Part shown: piece by piece, positions 1 through 9,107 of the stretch
How positions within the stretch are numbered: the stretch's first letter is position 1
How the letters are laid out: each line of letters starts with the position of its first letter
Source of the DNA: Casp-actino8 sp044355095
GTDB lineage: Bacteria; Actinomycetota; Acidimicrobiia; Acidimicrobiales; Ilumatobacteraceae
Assembly: GCA_044355095.1 (NCBI GenBank)
Contig: JBIKYT010000001.1
Location: forward strand, 62,001-126,000
Length of the DNA: 64,000 nt
Direction of reading: 5' to 3'
The notes under the pieces: model-generated
What the model was told of the DNA's origin: nothing
What the model saw: only the letters and a program-made list of their open reading frames with translations
The model's database searches: none
Made by a program: the position numbers and the translations under genes

Positions 1-1
1 C

Positions 2-997
2 GGTTCGTGTCCCGTTGACTTTGCGTATTCAGTTCACACGGCGATCGGTAATGCCTGCATAGGTGCTCGCGTCAATGGGCGACTAGTACCTTTGACGCAT
101 CAGTTGAAATCTGGTGATACTTGCGAAATCTTTACCTCAAAAGTTGAATCGGCTAGTCCATCACGTGAGTGGCTTGAATTCATTTCTTCGCCTAAAGCCC
201 GCAACAAAGTCAAGCAGTGGTTCTCGCGAGAGAAACGTGAAGACCTCATTGAAGCAGGTCGCGAAGATTTGTCGAAAGAACTTCGTCGGGTGCGACTACC
301 TGTCAACCGAGTGATGGAGAGTTCTCATTTAACTTCCGAAATGGAATCGTTGAATTACCTCGACCTTGACACCTTGCTCGCGGCGATCGGCGAAGGACAT
401 GTTGAAGCTGCACAATTCGCACAAAGAATTGCTGCCCGTTTTGAAGACTCAGACTCAGAGGAACGCTTACCAGCATCGGTCTTACGACCAGACGATCTGC
501 GACGACGCGGAAATAGCAACGTCGGAATTCATGTCGAAGGCTTTGATGATGTCCTGGTGCGATTATCTAAATGTTGCACTCCTGTACCTGGAGACGAGAT
601 TTTAGGATTCATTACTCGCGGGCGCGGGGTGAGCATCCACCGTTCAGATTGTGCGAACGCTGGAACATTCGCAGATGATCAATCGTCACGCCTTGTTGAC
701 GTTGAATGGGATGGCTCTTCGACCGGAACTGTCTTTCGTGCCAGCGTTGAAGTTGTCGCCCTTGATCGTTCTCGATTACTGCGCGATGTGGCCAATGAAC
801 TATCTGAACAACACGTCAATATCGTGGCTTGTAGCACCCACACCGGGGGAGACCGGGTCGCGAAAATGCGCTTTGAATTTGAACTCGCCGACCCCGGACA
901 CCTTGATTCGGTTCTACGCACTATCAAGAAGATTGATGGTGTCTACGATGCCTACCGATCTGGCACCGGCCGACCCCTTGACGACGACGACGAGTGA
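2..997 (+). CDS. rel: RelA/SpoT (p)ppGpp synthetase/hydrolase, C-terminal part
   Basis: This is the 3' portion of a bifunctional (p)ppGpp synthetase/hydrolase of the stringent response; the 5' part lies outside the window. The reading frame is open from the first bases. Visible domains are the end of a TGS domain (PVDFAYSVHT, with the typical VNGRLVPL stretch), a helical region, the conserved cysteine cluster SKCCTPVPGD followed by GFITRGRGVSIHRSDC, and a C-terminal ACT domain (LLRDVANELSEQHVNIV). The catalytic HD and synthetase domains cannot be judged. It is followed after 80 nt by hisS; Actinobacteria commonly place rel near hisS, often with other genes between, so direct adjacency is a compact version of that arrangement. 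Confidence 0.95.
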   Translation, partial: GSCPVDFAYSVHTAIGNACIGARVNGRLVPLTHQLKSGDTCEIFTSKVESASPSREWLEFISSPKARNKVKQWFSREKREDLIEAGREDLSKELRRVRLPVNRVMESSHLTSEMESLNYLDLDTLLAAIGEGHVEAAQFAQRIAARFEDSDSEERLPASVLRPDDLRRRGNSNVGIHVEGFDDVLVRLSKCCTPVPGDEILGFITRGRGVSIHRSDCANAGTFADDQSSRLVDVEWDGSSTGTVFRASVEVVALDRSRLLRDVANELSEQHVNIVACSTHTGGDRVAKMRFEFELADPGHLDSVLRTIKKIDGVYDAYRSGTGRPLDDDDE

Positions 998-1077
998 CTC
1001 ATTTTCCTTCGTTCACAGCGTTGGGTGGGGCCTAATCTCCCGAAGGCATGACCCATTGACCGCTAGCCTGAGTACTC

Positions 1078-2331
1078 GTGCCCGAGTTTCAAACCAGCCC
1101 AGGGATGCGCGACATCCTTCCTCCCGAATCTGCCCGTTGGCGGCGGTTCGTGGCGACATTCGCCGAGACGGTCACCGCGGCTGGTTATGGTCAAATCATC
1201 CCCCCGTTGCTTGAAGACATCGGTGTCTTTCATCGGGTCGGCGAAGCAACCGACATCGTGACGAAAGAGATGTACGACTTCATCGATAAGGGCGAACGAC
1301 ATGTGGCCCTCAGACCAGAACAAACCGCCAGTGTGTGCCGTGCGTTTGTTCAGCACCGACCCGCCACACCCTGGAAAGTTTGGTACTCCGGACCGAACTT
1401 CCGATACGAACGTCCCCAGCGTGGTCGTTACCGACAATTTGACCAAGTCGGCATTGAAGTCCTTGGAGCCAACGACCCGTATCTTGACGTAGAAGTCATC
1501 GCCCTCGGTTGGAACTTTTTCAAACGTCTTGGACTGCAGCAGGTGCATCTACACCTCAATAGCTTGGGCGAGCCCGAGAATCGCCAGCGATTCGTGACCG
1601 CTTTGCAGACTTACTTCACTAACAATATTGATCGTCTTTCTGATGCCAGTAAAACCACGCTCGCCAAGAATGCTCTTCGGGTGCTTGACTCAAAGCGTCC
1701 CGAAGACGGCGAAGTAATTGCTGGCGCTCCAAAAATCTCTGAGTTTTATAGCGATGCCGCCCGTTTGCATTTTGAAACAGTTCAGTCTGGTTTACAGGCA
1801 CTCGACATTCCCTTCGTCGTGAATGAAAAATTGGTCCGAGGACTCGATTATTACCGCCATACAACTTTTGAGTTTGTTGGCGGAACTCTCGACTCTGCAC
1901 AGAATGCCATCGGTGGCGGTGGTCGTTATGACGGCCTCGTTGAAGATCTAGGTGGTCCGGCAACTGGCGGAATCGGATTCGCTCTCGGTCTAGATCGAAC
2001 CTTGCTTGCCTGTGATGATGAAAGCGTCTTTGCAGCAACTCAGACGAGTGTTGATGTCTTCGTCGTAGACACTACGGGTGGCCTTGAAGCACTGGTGATT
2101 ACTCAACAACTTCGAGAGGCTGGAATTTCGAGTGATCGCTCATTTGAGAATCGCAGTATGAAAAGCCAAATGAAAGCTGCCGACAAGAGCGGCGCCAAGA
2201 TCGCCATCATCATTGGATCAGATGAAGTTGAAGCACAGTCTTTTGTTTTGCGACCCTTGAGATCTGAAGATCAGCAGTCGACTATTCCGCGTAATGAATT
2301 AATGACCTCAATAATGAAAGCACTCTCATGA
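1078..2331 (+). CDS. hisS: Histidyl-tRNA synthetase
   Basis: Cytoplasmic class II aminoacyl-tRNA synthetase that charges tRNA-His. The 417-residue protein has the normal family length. Motif 2 is at about residues 108-121 (FRYERPQRGRYRQF), the histidine-binding signature RGLDYYRHT follows near residue 260, and motif 3 includes GGGGRYDGL and GFALGLDR. A C-terminal anticodon-binding domain completes it. The start is a GTG giving MPEFQTSPGMRD, which matches family N-termini (the usual start is a few residues before the GMRD motif). The stop overlaps the aspS start by 4 nt (ATGA), so the two synthetases are almost certainly co-transcribed and translationally coupled. Confidence 0.97.
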   Translation: MPEFQTSPGMRDILPPESARWRRFVATFAETVTAAGYGQIIPPLLEDIGVFHRVGEATDIVTKEMYDFIDKGERHVALRPEQTASVCRAFVQHRPATPWKVWYSGPNFRYERPQRGRYRQFDQVGIEVLGANDPYLDVEVIALGWNFFKRLGLQQVHLHLNSLGEPENRQRFVTALQTYFTNNIDRLSDASKTTLAKNALRVLDSKRPEDGEVIAGAPKISEFYSDAARLHFETVQSGLQALDIPFVVNEKLVRGLDYYRHTTFEFVGGTLDSAQNAIGGGGRYDGLVEDLGGPATGGIGFALGLDRTLLACDDESVFAATQTSVDVFVVDTTGGLEALVITQQLREAGISSDRSFENRSMKSQMKAADKSGAKIAIIIGSDEVEAQSFVLRPLRSEDQQSTIPRNELMTSIMKALS

Positions 2332-4085
2332 CAATTTCAACACGACAAACTTCAATGCGTACTCACATGTGCGGCGAAATCGGTACTAGCGACATCGGCC
2401 AGACTGTTACTGTCTGCGGATGGGTTGCGAAGCGCCGTGAACATGGTGACAAGTTAGCTTTCGTTGACCTTCGTGACTATTCGGGAATAGTCCAATGCGT
2501 CATTGACAATGCTGTTGACGTGCGCAGTGAATACGTGGTCAAGATCACTGGCGTCGTGCGCCCCCGCCCAGAAGGAACTGTCAACGTCAACTTAAGTACC
2601 GGTGAAGTTGAAATCGGCGAATGCGTTGTTGAGGTTCTTCGTTCCGCCGAGCCACCACCGTTCCCGGTTGATGCACGAGCCGACGATGTTGATGAAAATG
2701 TCCGTTTGCAATACCGCTATATCGACATTCGTCGAGAGCGTATGCAAAAGAATCTCCGTACTCGCGCCAAAGTGAACTCTGCAGTTCGCACAGCGATGGA
2801 ATCACAGGGTTTCGTTGAAGTAGAAACCCCCATGCTTGTACCTTCAACGCCAGAAGGCGCCCGTGAATTTTTAGTTCCTTCACGCAAAGAGCCTGGTTCT
2901 TTTTACGCCCTACCGCAAAGTCCACAGCTCTTCAAGCAACTACTGATGGTCGCTGGTATTGACCGCTATTACCAAATAGCCCGTTGTTTACGCGACGAAG
3001 ACCTTCGTGCCGATCGTCAATATGAATTCATGCAACTTGATGCTGAGATGAGTTTTGTCAATCAAGACGATGTTCTAGCGGCAATTAGTACAGCCGTCAT
3101 TGCTGCTGCCGAATCAGTGACTGGCGTCAAACCCGACCCGATTCAGCAGATTACTTGGCGTGAAGCAATGGAACGCTTTGGGGTCGACAAACCAGACTTG
3201 CGTTTCGGTATGGAGTTAACAGAGTTGACTGCCATCTTTTCGAACACTGAGTTCAAGGCCTTCGCTGGCGCCGAGTCCATCAAGGGCATCAGGGTCGAAG
3301 GGAAAGCTGAAGAGTTCGGACGTAACAAACTTGATGCATTGACTGATCGCGCCAAAAAAATGGGCGCTAAAGGTTTGGTGTGGCTCAAAGTTACAACCGA
3401 CGGAACCCTTGAATCACCAGTCGTCAAGTTCTTATCAGCCGATGAACAGAGTCAATTGGTTTCCACATTGCAAGCAAAGGCTGGCGACTTACTCTTGATC
3501 GTGGCCGATGAATGGTCCATGACCTGTGAAGTTCTCGGAACATTGCGCAACGATCTCGGCCGGCCGCCAGTGCACCAAGGACCTTACCGCTACGTCTGGG
3601 TCACCGAATTCCCGTTGTTTGTCGGTGTTGACAAAGAGACTGGTCAGCCAAAACCAGGACATCACCCTTTCTGTCAGCCCCACCCCGATGACCTGGACAA
3701 GTTTGAAAGTGATCCAATGTCGGTGCGTTCATTGGCGTACGACCTTGTGCTCAACGGATGGGAACTGGGTTCAGGTTCAATTCGAATCCACGAACCTGAA
3801 ATGCAACGACGAGTTTTCACGGCGCTTGGTATCAGCGAAGAGGAAGCCAACCGTAAATTTGGTTTCTTCTTGAAACCGTTCACTTACGGTGCACCGCCAC
3901 ACGGTGGGTTCGCTTTTGGTCTTGATCGACTCGTTGCGATCTTGGCAGGAGAAGAAAACATTCGCGAAGTCATCGCATTCCCCAAGACTCAGAGTGGACA
4001 AGATCCCATGACGAATGCTCCAACTCGTGCCGAGAATAAGCAACTTGACGAGCTCGGCATCAGAGTTTTGCCGCCCAAGGTCTGA
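2328..4085 (+). CDS. aspS: Aspartyl-tRNA synthetase (bacterial type)
   Basis: Class II synthetase that aspartylates tRNA-Asp. At 585 residues it is the long bacterial form: N-terminal OB-fold anticodon domain (about residues 15-105), catalytic core, and the inserted GAD domain (about 290-410). Motif 2 is seen as RCLRDEDLRADRQYEF and motif 3 as GGFAFGLDRLVAIL with FPKTQSGQDPM downstream. In many actinobacteria this enzyme is non-discriminating and feeds the GatCAB amidotransferase to make Asn-tRNA; nothing in this window decides that. It is coupled to hisS by an ATGA overlap, and the Nudix gene follows after 22 nt. Confidence 0.97.
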   Translation: MTISTRQTSMRTHMCGEIGTSDIGQTVTVCGWVAKRREHGDKLAFVDLRDYSGIVQCVIDNAVDVRSEYVVKITGVVRPRPEGTVNVNLSTGEVEIGECVVEVLRSAEPPPFPVDARADDVDENVRLQYRYIDIRRERMQKNLRTRAKVNSAVRTAMESQGFVEVETPMLVPSTPEGAREFLVPSRKEPGSFYALPQSPQLFKQLLMVAGIDRYYQIARCLRDEDLRADRQYEFMQLDAEMSFVNQDDVLAAISTAVIAAAESVTGVKPDPIQQITWREAMERFGVDKPDLRFGMELTELTAIFSNTEFKAFAGAESIKGIRVEGKAEEFGRNKLDALTDRAKKMGAKGLVWLKVTTDGTLESPVVKFLSADEQSQLVSTLQAKAGDLLLIVADEWSMTCEVLGTLRNDLGRPPVHQGPYRYVWVTEFPLFVGVDKETGQPKPGHHPFCQPHPDDLDKFESDPMSVRSLAYDLVLNGWELGSGSIRIHEPEMQRRVFTALGISEEEANRKFGFFLKPFTYGAPPHGGFAFGLDRLVAILAGEENIREVIAFPKTQSGQDPMTNAPTRAENKQLDELGIRVLPPKV

Positions 4086-4107
4086 CCCCAGATTCTTCGC
4101 AACGATC

Positions 4108-4566
4108 ATGAGTTCGCAATCTTTCCGCGCCGGAGTCGTCATTGTTATCCGTCGCGACAATGGCGACCTCATGGCTTTTGAACGCAAAGATGTTCCAGGT
4201 TCATGGCAGTTGCCTCAAGGTGGTATCGATGTCGACGAAGAACCAGTTGATGCCGCGTGGCGTGAGCTGAAAGAAGAAACAGGGCTCACATCTCAAGATG
4301 TCGCCCTAGTTTTGGAATTACCGGAATGGATTGCGTACGAATGGCCCGCTGAGATTCGCGCCAATGTCAAGAACGGCGATAAGCGCCGTGGACAAATTCA
4401 GAAGTGGTTCTTGTTCGGAGTCTTAAATGAAGAATCGGTCTCGCCAATTCCCGATGATCATGAGTTCAGTCGCTGGCAGTGGATGGATCCTCATCACCTT
4501 TTACATCACCTTGTTGAATTTCGCCAGGCCGCATACGCGCGAGCCTTTTCTCGGATTCTGCCGTGA
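4108..4566 (+). CDS. rppH: RNA pyrophosphohydrolase-like Nudix hydrolase
   Basis: Nudix hydrolase of 152 residues. The Nudix box lies at about residues 38-60: GGIDVDEEP followed by RELKEETGL, matching GX5EX7REUXEEXGU. The overall pattern (FRAGVVIVIRRDNGD, WQLPQGGID, KWFLFG, FSRWQWMDP) is that of RppH/NudH, which removes pyrophosphate from 5' ends of mRNA or hydrolyses diadenosine polyphosphates. The ATG at 4108 is preferred because it begins directly before the Nudix fold; upstream in-frame sequence overlaps aspS and does not resemble the family. The 3' end overlaps rarA by 4 nt (GTGA). Exact substrate is inferred from similarity only. Confidence 0.85.
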   Translation: MSSQSFRAGVVIVIRRDNGDLMAFERKDVPGSWQLPQGGIDVDEEPVDAAWRELKEETGLTSQDVALVLELPEWIAYEWPAEIRANVKNGDKRRGQIQKWFLFGVLNEESVSPIPDDHEFSRWQWMDPHHLLHHLVEFRQAAYARAFSRILP

Positions 4567-5861
4567 GTGATCTTTTCAGCGCTGCCGCAGAAGAACAGCT
4601 TCGTTCACAATCTCCACTAGCGGCACGACTGCGACCACGAACTATCGATGATGTCGTTGGACAAGAGCATCTTGTCGGAGTTGGCAAACCGCTACGGCGT
4701 CTAGTCGAGCAAGACAAATTGAGTAGTGCAATTTTTTGGGGTCCTCCTGGAACTGGAAAAACCACCTTGGCATTAGCGGTTGCCGGCACAACGAAACGGG
4801 CCTTTGAACAGTTATCAGCTGTTACCGCTGGTGTGAAAGATGTTCGCGAAGTGATCGAGCGTGCCCGACAACGTCTCGGAATGCACGGACAAGGAACGAT
4901 TCTTTTCCTTGATGAGATTCATAGGTTTTCAAAGAGTCAACAAGATGCGTTGTTACCTGCGGTTGAAGATGGAACTTTGACATTGATTGGTGCGACAACC
5001 GAAAACCCATTCTTTGAAGTTAATGCGCCGCTTCGTTCACGTAGCACTCTTTTTCGTTTAGAACCGCTATCGCGTGATGCCATTCGTGTCTTAATTGACC
5101 GTGGTCTCACTGCGATGGGAACCACCGCAACTCTCGATGCGAAAGATCTTCTCACCGAAAGATCTGGGGGAGATGGACGTCAAGTATTGACATCGCTTGA
5201 AGTGGCAGTCGCTCTGTCGCACCCCGAGCAGGTTCTCGTTGAACATGTTGAAGCGGCACTTGGCACAAGCGCTTTGCGATACGGCCGCGACGATCACTAC
5301 GACGTTGTTAGTGCATTCATCAAAAGCCTACGCGGCAGCGATCCTCAGGCCGCCACGTATTATTTGGCGCGCATGCTTGAAGCGGGCGAAGACGCTCGGT
5401 TCATCGTTCGCAGAATGGTCATTTTCGCCAGCGAAGATATCGGACTTGCTGACCCAACTGCACTGATGATCGCCGTCGCTGCGGCTCAGGCTCTCGAGCA
5501 TGTAGGTCTCCCTGAGGCCGAACTGAATTTGGCTCACGCGGCTATTCATCTAGCGACTGCACCGAAAAGCAATCGCGCCGCCCTAGCCATTTGGAGGGCT
5601 CGGGCCGACATCAAGAATGGAGCGGTAGGCGAAGTACCAGCACATTTGCGCGATGCTCACTATCAAGGAGCCGCCGTTCTTGGACATGGCACTGGATACG
5701 ACTACCCTCATGATGATCCGCGTGGATGGGTTCCTCAGCAGTATCTGCCCGATGAACTCGTTGACAAGCGGTGGTACGAACCAAGTCCACATGGGCGTGA
5801 ACGAGAAATCGGGCATCGTCTCGCTCAGCAAAACGAAGAAGCGCATCAGGAGGAATCATGA
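4563..5861 (+). CDS. rarA: Replication-associated recombination protein A (AAA+ ATPase)
   Basis: AAA+ ATPase of the RarA/MgsA/WRNIP1 family, which acts at stalled replication forks and resembles clamp-loader subunits. Length is 432 residues. Walker A is at residues 60-67 (GPPGTGKT), Walker B near 114-120 (LFLDEIHRF), and the sensor/arginine finger region includes GATTENPFF and APLRSRSTLF. The C-terminal half carries the MgsA/RarA tetramerisation region (ARMLEAGEDARFI, SEDIGLADP, YPHDDPRG). It starts with GTG in a 4-nt overlap with the Nudix gene and ends in a 4-nt overlap with the following membrane protein gene, so it is mid-operon. Confidence 0.95.
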   Translation: MSDLFSAAAEEQLRSQSPLAARLRPRTIDDVVGQEHLVGVGKPLRRLVEQDKLSSAIFWGPPGTGKTTLALAVAGTTKRAFEQLSAVTAGVKDVREVIERARQRLGMHGQGTILFLDEIHRFSKSQQDALLPAVEDGTLTLIGATTENPFFEVNAPLRSRSTLFRLEPLSRDAIRVLIDRGLTAMGTTATLDAKDLLTERSGGDGRQVLTSLEVAVALSHPEQVLVEHVEAALGTSALRYGRDDHYDVVSAFIKSLRGSDPQAATYYLARMLEAGEDARFIVRRMVIFASEDIGLADPTALMIAVAAAQALEHVGLPEAELNLAHAAIHLATAPKSNRAALAIWRARADIKNGAVGEVPAHLRDAHYQGAAVLGHGTGYDYPHDDPRGWVPQQYLPDELVDKRWYEPSPHGREREIGHRLAQQNEEAHQEES

Positions 5862-6298
5862 CAGCAGGAGATTTGGCGATTGTTCTCGCTGCGGTTTTGT
5901 TGACTCTCGGTTTTGCCGCCCTCATCGTGGTGTTGCTCCGAGTTTTGGACACCCTACGATCGCTTCGCCTTGAAGTTGATTCCCTACGCCGCGAAACGGG
6001 ACCCCTCCTCGCAGAACTACGCGCTTCCACCGACGAAGCACGTTACGCAGTAGAAGAAGCTCGTGAAGACCTTGATCGATTTGATCGAGTCCTTGGTTCG
6101 GCTGAAGCAATTAGTGGGGCAATGGCGAACACTGGTCGCATGACCCGTATGGCCTTGTCAACTCCAGTCATTAAGGTTGCCGCATTGGCGACCGGAACTT
6201 CGCGGGCTGCGCAACGTCTGAAGCGTGACCAGCGAAAACTTGAACGTCAAAACCGACGAGGTTCTTCAGGCCAAGAAGTAGTCAGGAAAATTCGATGA
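5858..6298 (+). CDS. DUF948-like membrane-anchored coiled-coil protein
   Basis: A 146-residue protein with one N-terminal transmembrane helix (about residues 6-27, LAIVLAAVLLTLGFAAL) followed by a heptad-rich coiled coil (about 30-85) and a basic C-terminus. It resembles the DUF948 group of small actinobacterial membrane proteins, which lie between rarA and alaS in many genomes. Function is unknown. Its start codon overlaps the rarA stop (ATGA), and its end overlaps the next gene by 4 nt. Confidence 0.75.
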   Translation: MTAGDLAIVLAAVLLTLGFAALIVVLLRVLDTLRSLRLEVDSLRRETGPLLAELRASTDEARYAVEEAREDLDRFDRVLGSAEAISGAMANTGRMTRMALSTPVIKVAALATGTSRAAQRLKRDQRKLERQNRRGSSGQEVVRKIR

Positions 6299-6693
6299 TC
6301 AAGCGTTTGGTGTGGTTTGTATCGGGTGCAGTTGCTGGAATTAGCGGAGCGCTCTTTGCCGGTAAAAAGGTTCGACGAACCGTGACAGGTCTCGGACCAG
6401 TCAAGGTAATCAATCGAGCCGCAAGTTCAACGCGCTCGCGAGTTACGACATTGACTGATGCATGGTCTGCAGGTAGAGAGGCTATGCATGACAAAGAGAA
6501 CGAACTCAAGGCCCGTCGCGACGGTCGAGTTGAAACACTGTCAAGCCATTCTCATCTCGATCCACTTCAGCCCGGCGATGAAGTGCTCGTTGATGGCCAA
6601 CGAGTTGAACCAGGTCGTGTCATAGTTTTACGTCAAGTGGATGAACCGACTCAACCTCGTCGTTCTCGGCTGACTCGTCATCGTCGCCCATAG
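6295..6693 (+). CDS. Small basic protein with N-terminal membrane or glycine-rich segment
   Basis: A 132-residue protein starting with a short hydrophobic, glycine-rich segment (about residues 5-23) followed by KKVRRTV and a basic, mostly polar tail; the middle has a charged helix (KENELKARRDGRVE). The combination resembles YtxH/DUF6167-type proteins found next to a DUF948 gene upstream of alaS in Actinobacteria. Residues about 95-120 (PGDEVLVDGQRVEPGRVIVL) look like a small beta-rich unit. No function can be assigned. It is coupled to the preceding gene by ATGA. Unlike the usual arrangement, no alaS follows. Confidence 0.6.
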   Translation: MIKRLVWFVSGAVAGISGALFAGKKVRRTVTGLGPVKVINRAASSTRSRVTTLTDAWSAGREAMHDKENELKARRDGRVETLSSHSHLDPLQPGDEVLVDGQRVEPGRVIVLRQVDEPTQPRRSRLTRHRRP

Positions 6694-6714
6694 CCAATCC
6701 AATCGTTACTTCGT

Positions 6715-8163
6715 ATGCGAGACAAGCCCCAAGTTCAATCATTGAACACTCAACTTATTTCTCGACTACGAACGGCACTCGATGTTCACCGAGTCCATAC
6801 CGCCTCAGCAGATATTGATCTGTACAAGCGAGACGCATCCAACATTGAGGGCCGAGCGGGAGTTGTTTGTTTTCCACTTACGACGGCCGAGGTTCAATCG
6901 GTCGTCAGTATTTGCGCCGAATTTCAACAACCATTTGTGGCTCGAGGATCAGGAACAGGTCTCTCTGGGGGAGCGACACCGTTAGATGGAGCGGTCGTTA
7001 TTTCAACGGCCAAAATGAATCGTTTGATTTCTGTCGATCCGGTTCATCGCCTTGCATGGATTGAACCGGGCATGCTGAATCTCGATCTCACTCGCGAGGT
7101 CACGCACCTCGGATTGCACTTTGCACCCGACCCCAGTAGTCAGCAAAGTTGCACGATCGGCGGCAACGTTGCGAACAACTCAGGAGGCCCCCACTGTTTG
7201 GCCGATGGGGTGACATCTAGTCATGTTTTGGCTTGTGAAGTTGTTCTGTCTGATGGCTCGGTTGTCATGCTCGGCGGCGAAGATCCCGAGCCCGATGGTC
7301 TTGATTTACGTGGCGCATTCATCGGTAGCGAAGGCATGTTCGGAATCACCACTAAAATTTGTGTGCGTCTGATGCAGAACTATCAGGCCGTCAGCACCAT
7401 GTTGATGGATTTCACTTCGGTTCAAGCTGGCGCCGAAACAGTCAGTGCAATCATCGCGGCGGGCATGGTTCCAGCCGCTCTTGAAATGATGGACCAATTG
7501 TGTCTTGAGGCTGTCGAGGCATATATCCATGCGGGCCTTCCAACCGATGCGGCTGCTGCTCTCTTAGTTGAGGTTTCAGGTTTGCCACACGCCGTCACCG
7601 ACGACACCGAGCGAATCTCTGAGATTGGCCGAGCCTATGGCGCACGAACAATTCGAATCGCTCAAGATGAGGCCGAGCGGGCTTTACTTTGGAAAGGGCG
7701 CAAGACTGCATTCGGGGCCATTGCGCGAATCAAACCTAACTATTACTTGCACGACACAGTTGTACCTCGCCGCAAACTTAACGAAGTACTTCAAGAGGTG
7801 TACCGCATTGCACAGCGCCACGACCTTTTGGTCCTCAATGTTTTCCATGCTGGCGATGGCAATCTGCATCCGCTACTCATTTTTGATAAGCGGGACCCAG
7901 GCATAATGGAACGCGTCCATGCTGCTGGTGAAGAGATCGTTCGAGTCAGCGTTGAAGCCGGAGGAGTGCTTTCTGGTGAACACGGAATTGGTTTAGAAAA
8001 ACGCGACTTCATGCCACTGATGTTTGGTCCTCATGACCTTCACGCCCAGGCATCTATGCGGGTTGCATTTGATCCACTTGGAATTGCTAACCCCTTCAAG
8101 GTTTTGCCCAGCCCTTCGCAGTGCGGGGACGCCCACGACATGGGGGAGGATATGTGGGTATAG
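6715..8163 (+). CDS. glcD: Glycolate oxidase subunit GlcD (FAD-linked oxidase)
   Basis: FAD-dependent catalytic subunit of glycolate oxidase, which oxidises glycolate to glyoxylate. Length 482 residues is typical. The PCMH-type FAD-binding domain shows ARGSGTGLSGGATP and TIGGNVANNSGGPHC; the C-terminal FAD-oxidase domain shows NVFHAGDGNLHPLL and GVLSGEHGIGLEKRDFM. D-lactate dehydrogenases share this fold, but the adjacent glcE and nearby glcF favour glycolate. It starts 22 nt after the preceding gene and has no clear Shine-Dalgarno sequence. The 3' end overlaps glcE by 10 nt. Confidence 0.92.
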   Translation: MRDKPQVQSLNTQLISRLRTALDVHRVHTASADIDLYKRDASNIEGRAGVVCFPLTTAEVQSVVSICAEFQQPFVARGSGTGLSGGATPLDGAVVISTAKMNRLISVDPVHRLAWIEPGMLNLDLTREVTHLGLHFAPDPSSQQSCTIGGNVANNSGGPHCLADGVTSSHVLACEVVLSDGSVVMLGGEDPEPDGLDLRGAFIGSEGMFGITTKICVRLMQNYQAVSTMLMDFTSVQAGAETVSAIIAAGMVPAALEMMDQLCLEAVEAYIHAGLPTDAAAALLVEVSGLPHAVTDDTERISEIGRAYGARTIRIAQDEAERALLWKGRKTAFGAIARIKPNYYLHDTVVPRRKLNEVLQEVYRIAQRHDLLVLNVFHAGDGNLHPLLIFDKRDPGIMERVHAAGEEIVRVSVEAGGVLSGEHGIGLEKRDFMPLMFGPHDLHAQASMRVAFDPLGIANPFKVLPSPSQCGDAHDMGEDMWV

Positions 8164-9107
8164 ACCTCAGCAACTTTGCCGAGTCCATTGGCGGTGTCGA
8201 CCATGGCCCACTATGGATTGCTGGACAACAGACTCGTACACCGGCTCCATCTCAACTACGAATCATCGCTGCTCCCGCAGGCATTGTCGATTTACAACCC
8301 GATGAGATGACAGTCGTATGTGGAGCGGGCACTCCCATCAATGAACTCCGAACCGAGCTCGCCAAAGTCGGTCAATACGTCAACCTTCCCGATGGCCTGA
8401 CGGGTCCAGGCACAGTTGGGGGAGCCCTCGCCGAAGGACGCAGCGATATCTATCGACTTGGACGCGGACCGGTTCGAGATACGTTGCTCCAAGTTCGATA
8501 TGTCAACCACGATGGGCAGGTGGTCACTGCCGGTGGGCCAACCGTGAAGAATGTCAGCGGGTTTGACCTGTGCCGTTTACTCATCGGTTCCCGCGGGCAA
8601 CTCGGTTACTTCGGTGAGACGATCCTGCGCACTCGACCTCTACCACAGTCATCAAGATGGTTCGAGATGAGCGAAGCCAGCCAGACCGTCGTCGAGAAAA
8701 TACTGCGAGTCATCTATCGACCGGCATCGGTGTTGTGGGATGGTCACAAAGTGTGGTTCTGCATTGAGGGCAACCCGAAGGATTGCGCCGCAATGATTCA
8801 ACGCATCGGTGTTGAACTGCCAGTCATTACTGAGATCTCTGGACCGCCAGACCTGTCTCTGTACCCGCACCGCCAATCAGTCCCGCCTCGACTTCTCGGC
8901 GATGTAGTACAAGAGAGCGCAAGATCTGACTCCCACAAAATCATCGTCGAGGCCGGAGTAGGAATTGTGCACCATCAAGTCCCGCCTGAATCAACGCCAC
9001 TTGAAAAGGGGATCACCATTCTTCATCGGCGAATTCTTGAACAGTTCAACCCGACTGGTCGACTCAACCCAGGGATAGAGATTCTCGCGAGCGCCCCATC
9101 CTTATGA
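8154..9107 (+). CDS. glcE: Glycolate oxidase subunit GlcE
   Basis: Second FAD-binding subunit of glycolate oxidase (317 residues). The PCMH fold is shown by GTVGGALAEGRSD, GPTVKNVSGFDLCRLLIGS and GQLGYFGETILRTRPLP, all typical of GlcE. I chose the GTG at 8154 because GGGGAGGAT lies immediately upstream as a strong ribosome-binding site; an in-frame GTG at 8121 lies deeper inside glcD and gives a non-homologous leader. The gene overlaps glcD by 10 nt and the next gene by 4 nt, consistent with stoichiometric expression of the complex. Confidence 0.9.
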   Translation: MGIDLSNFAESIGGVDHGPLWIAGQQTRTPAPSQLRIIAAPAGIVDLQPDEMTVVCGAGTPINELRTELAKVGQYVNLPDGLTGPGTVGGALAEGRSDIYRLGRGPVRDTLLQVRYVNHDGQVVTAGGPTVKNVSGFDLCRLLIGSRGQLGYFGETILRTRPLPQSSRWFEMSEASQTVVEKILRVIYRPASVLWDGHKVWFCIEGNPKDCAAMIQRIGVELPVITEISGPPDLSLYPHRQSVPPRLLGDVVQESARSDSHKIIVEAGVGIVHHQVPPESTPLEKGITILHRRILEQFNPTGRLNPGIEILASAPSL

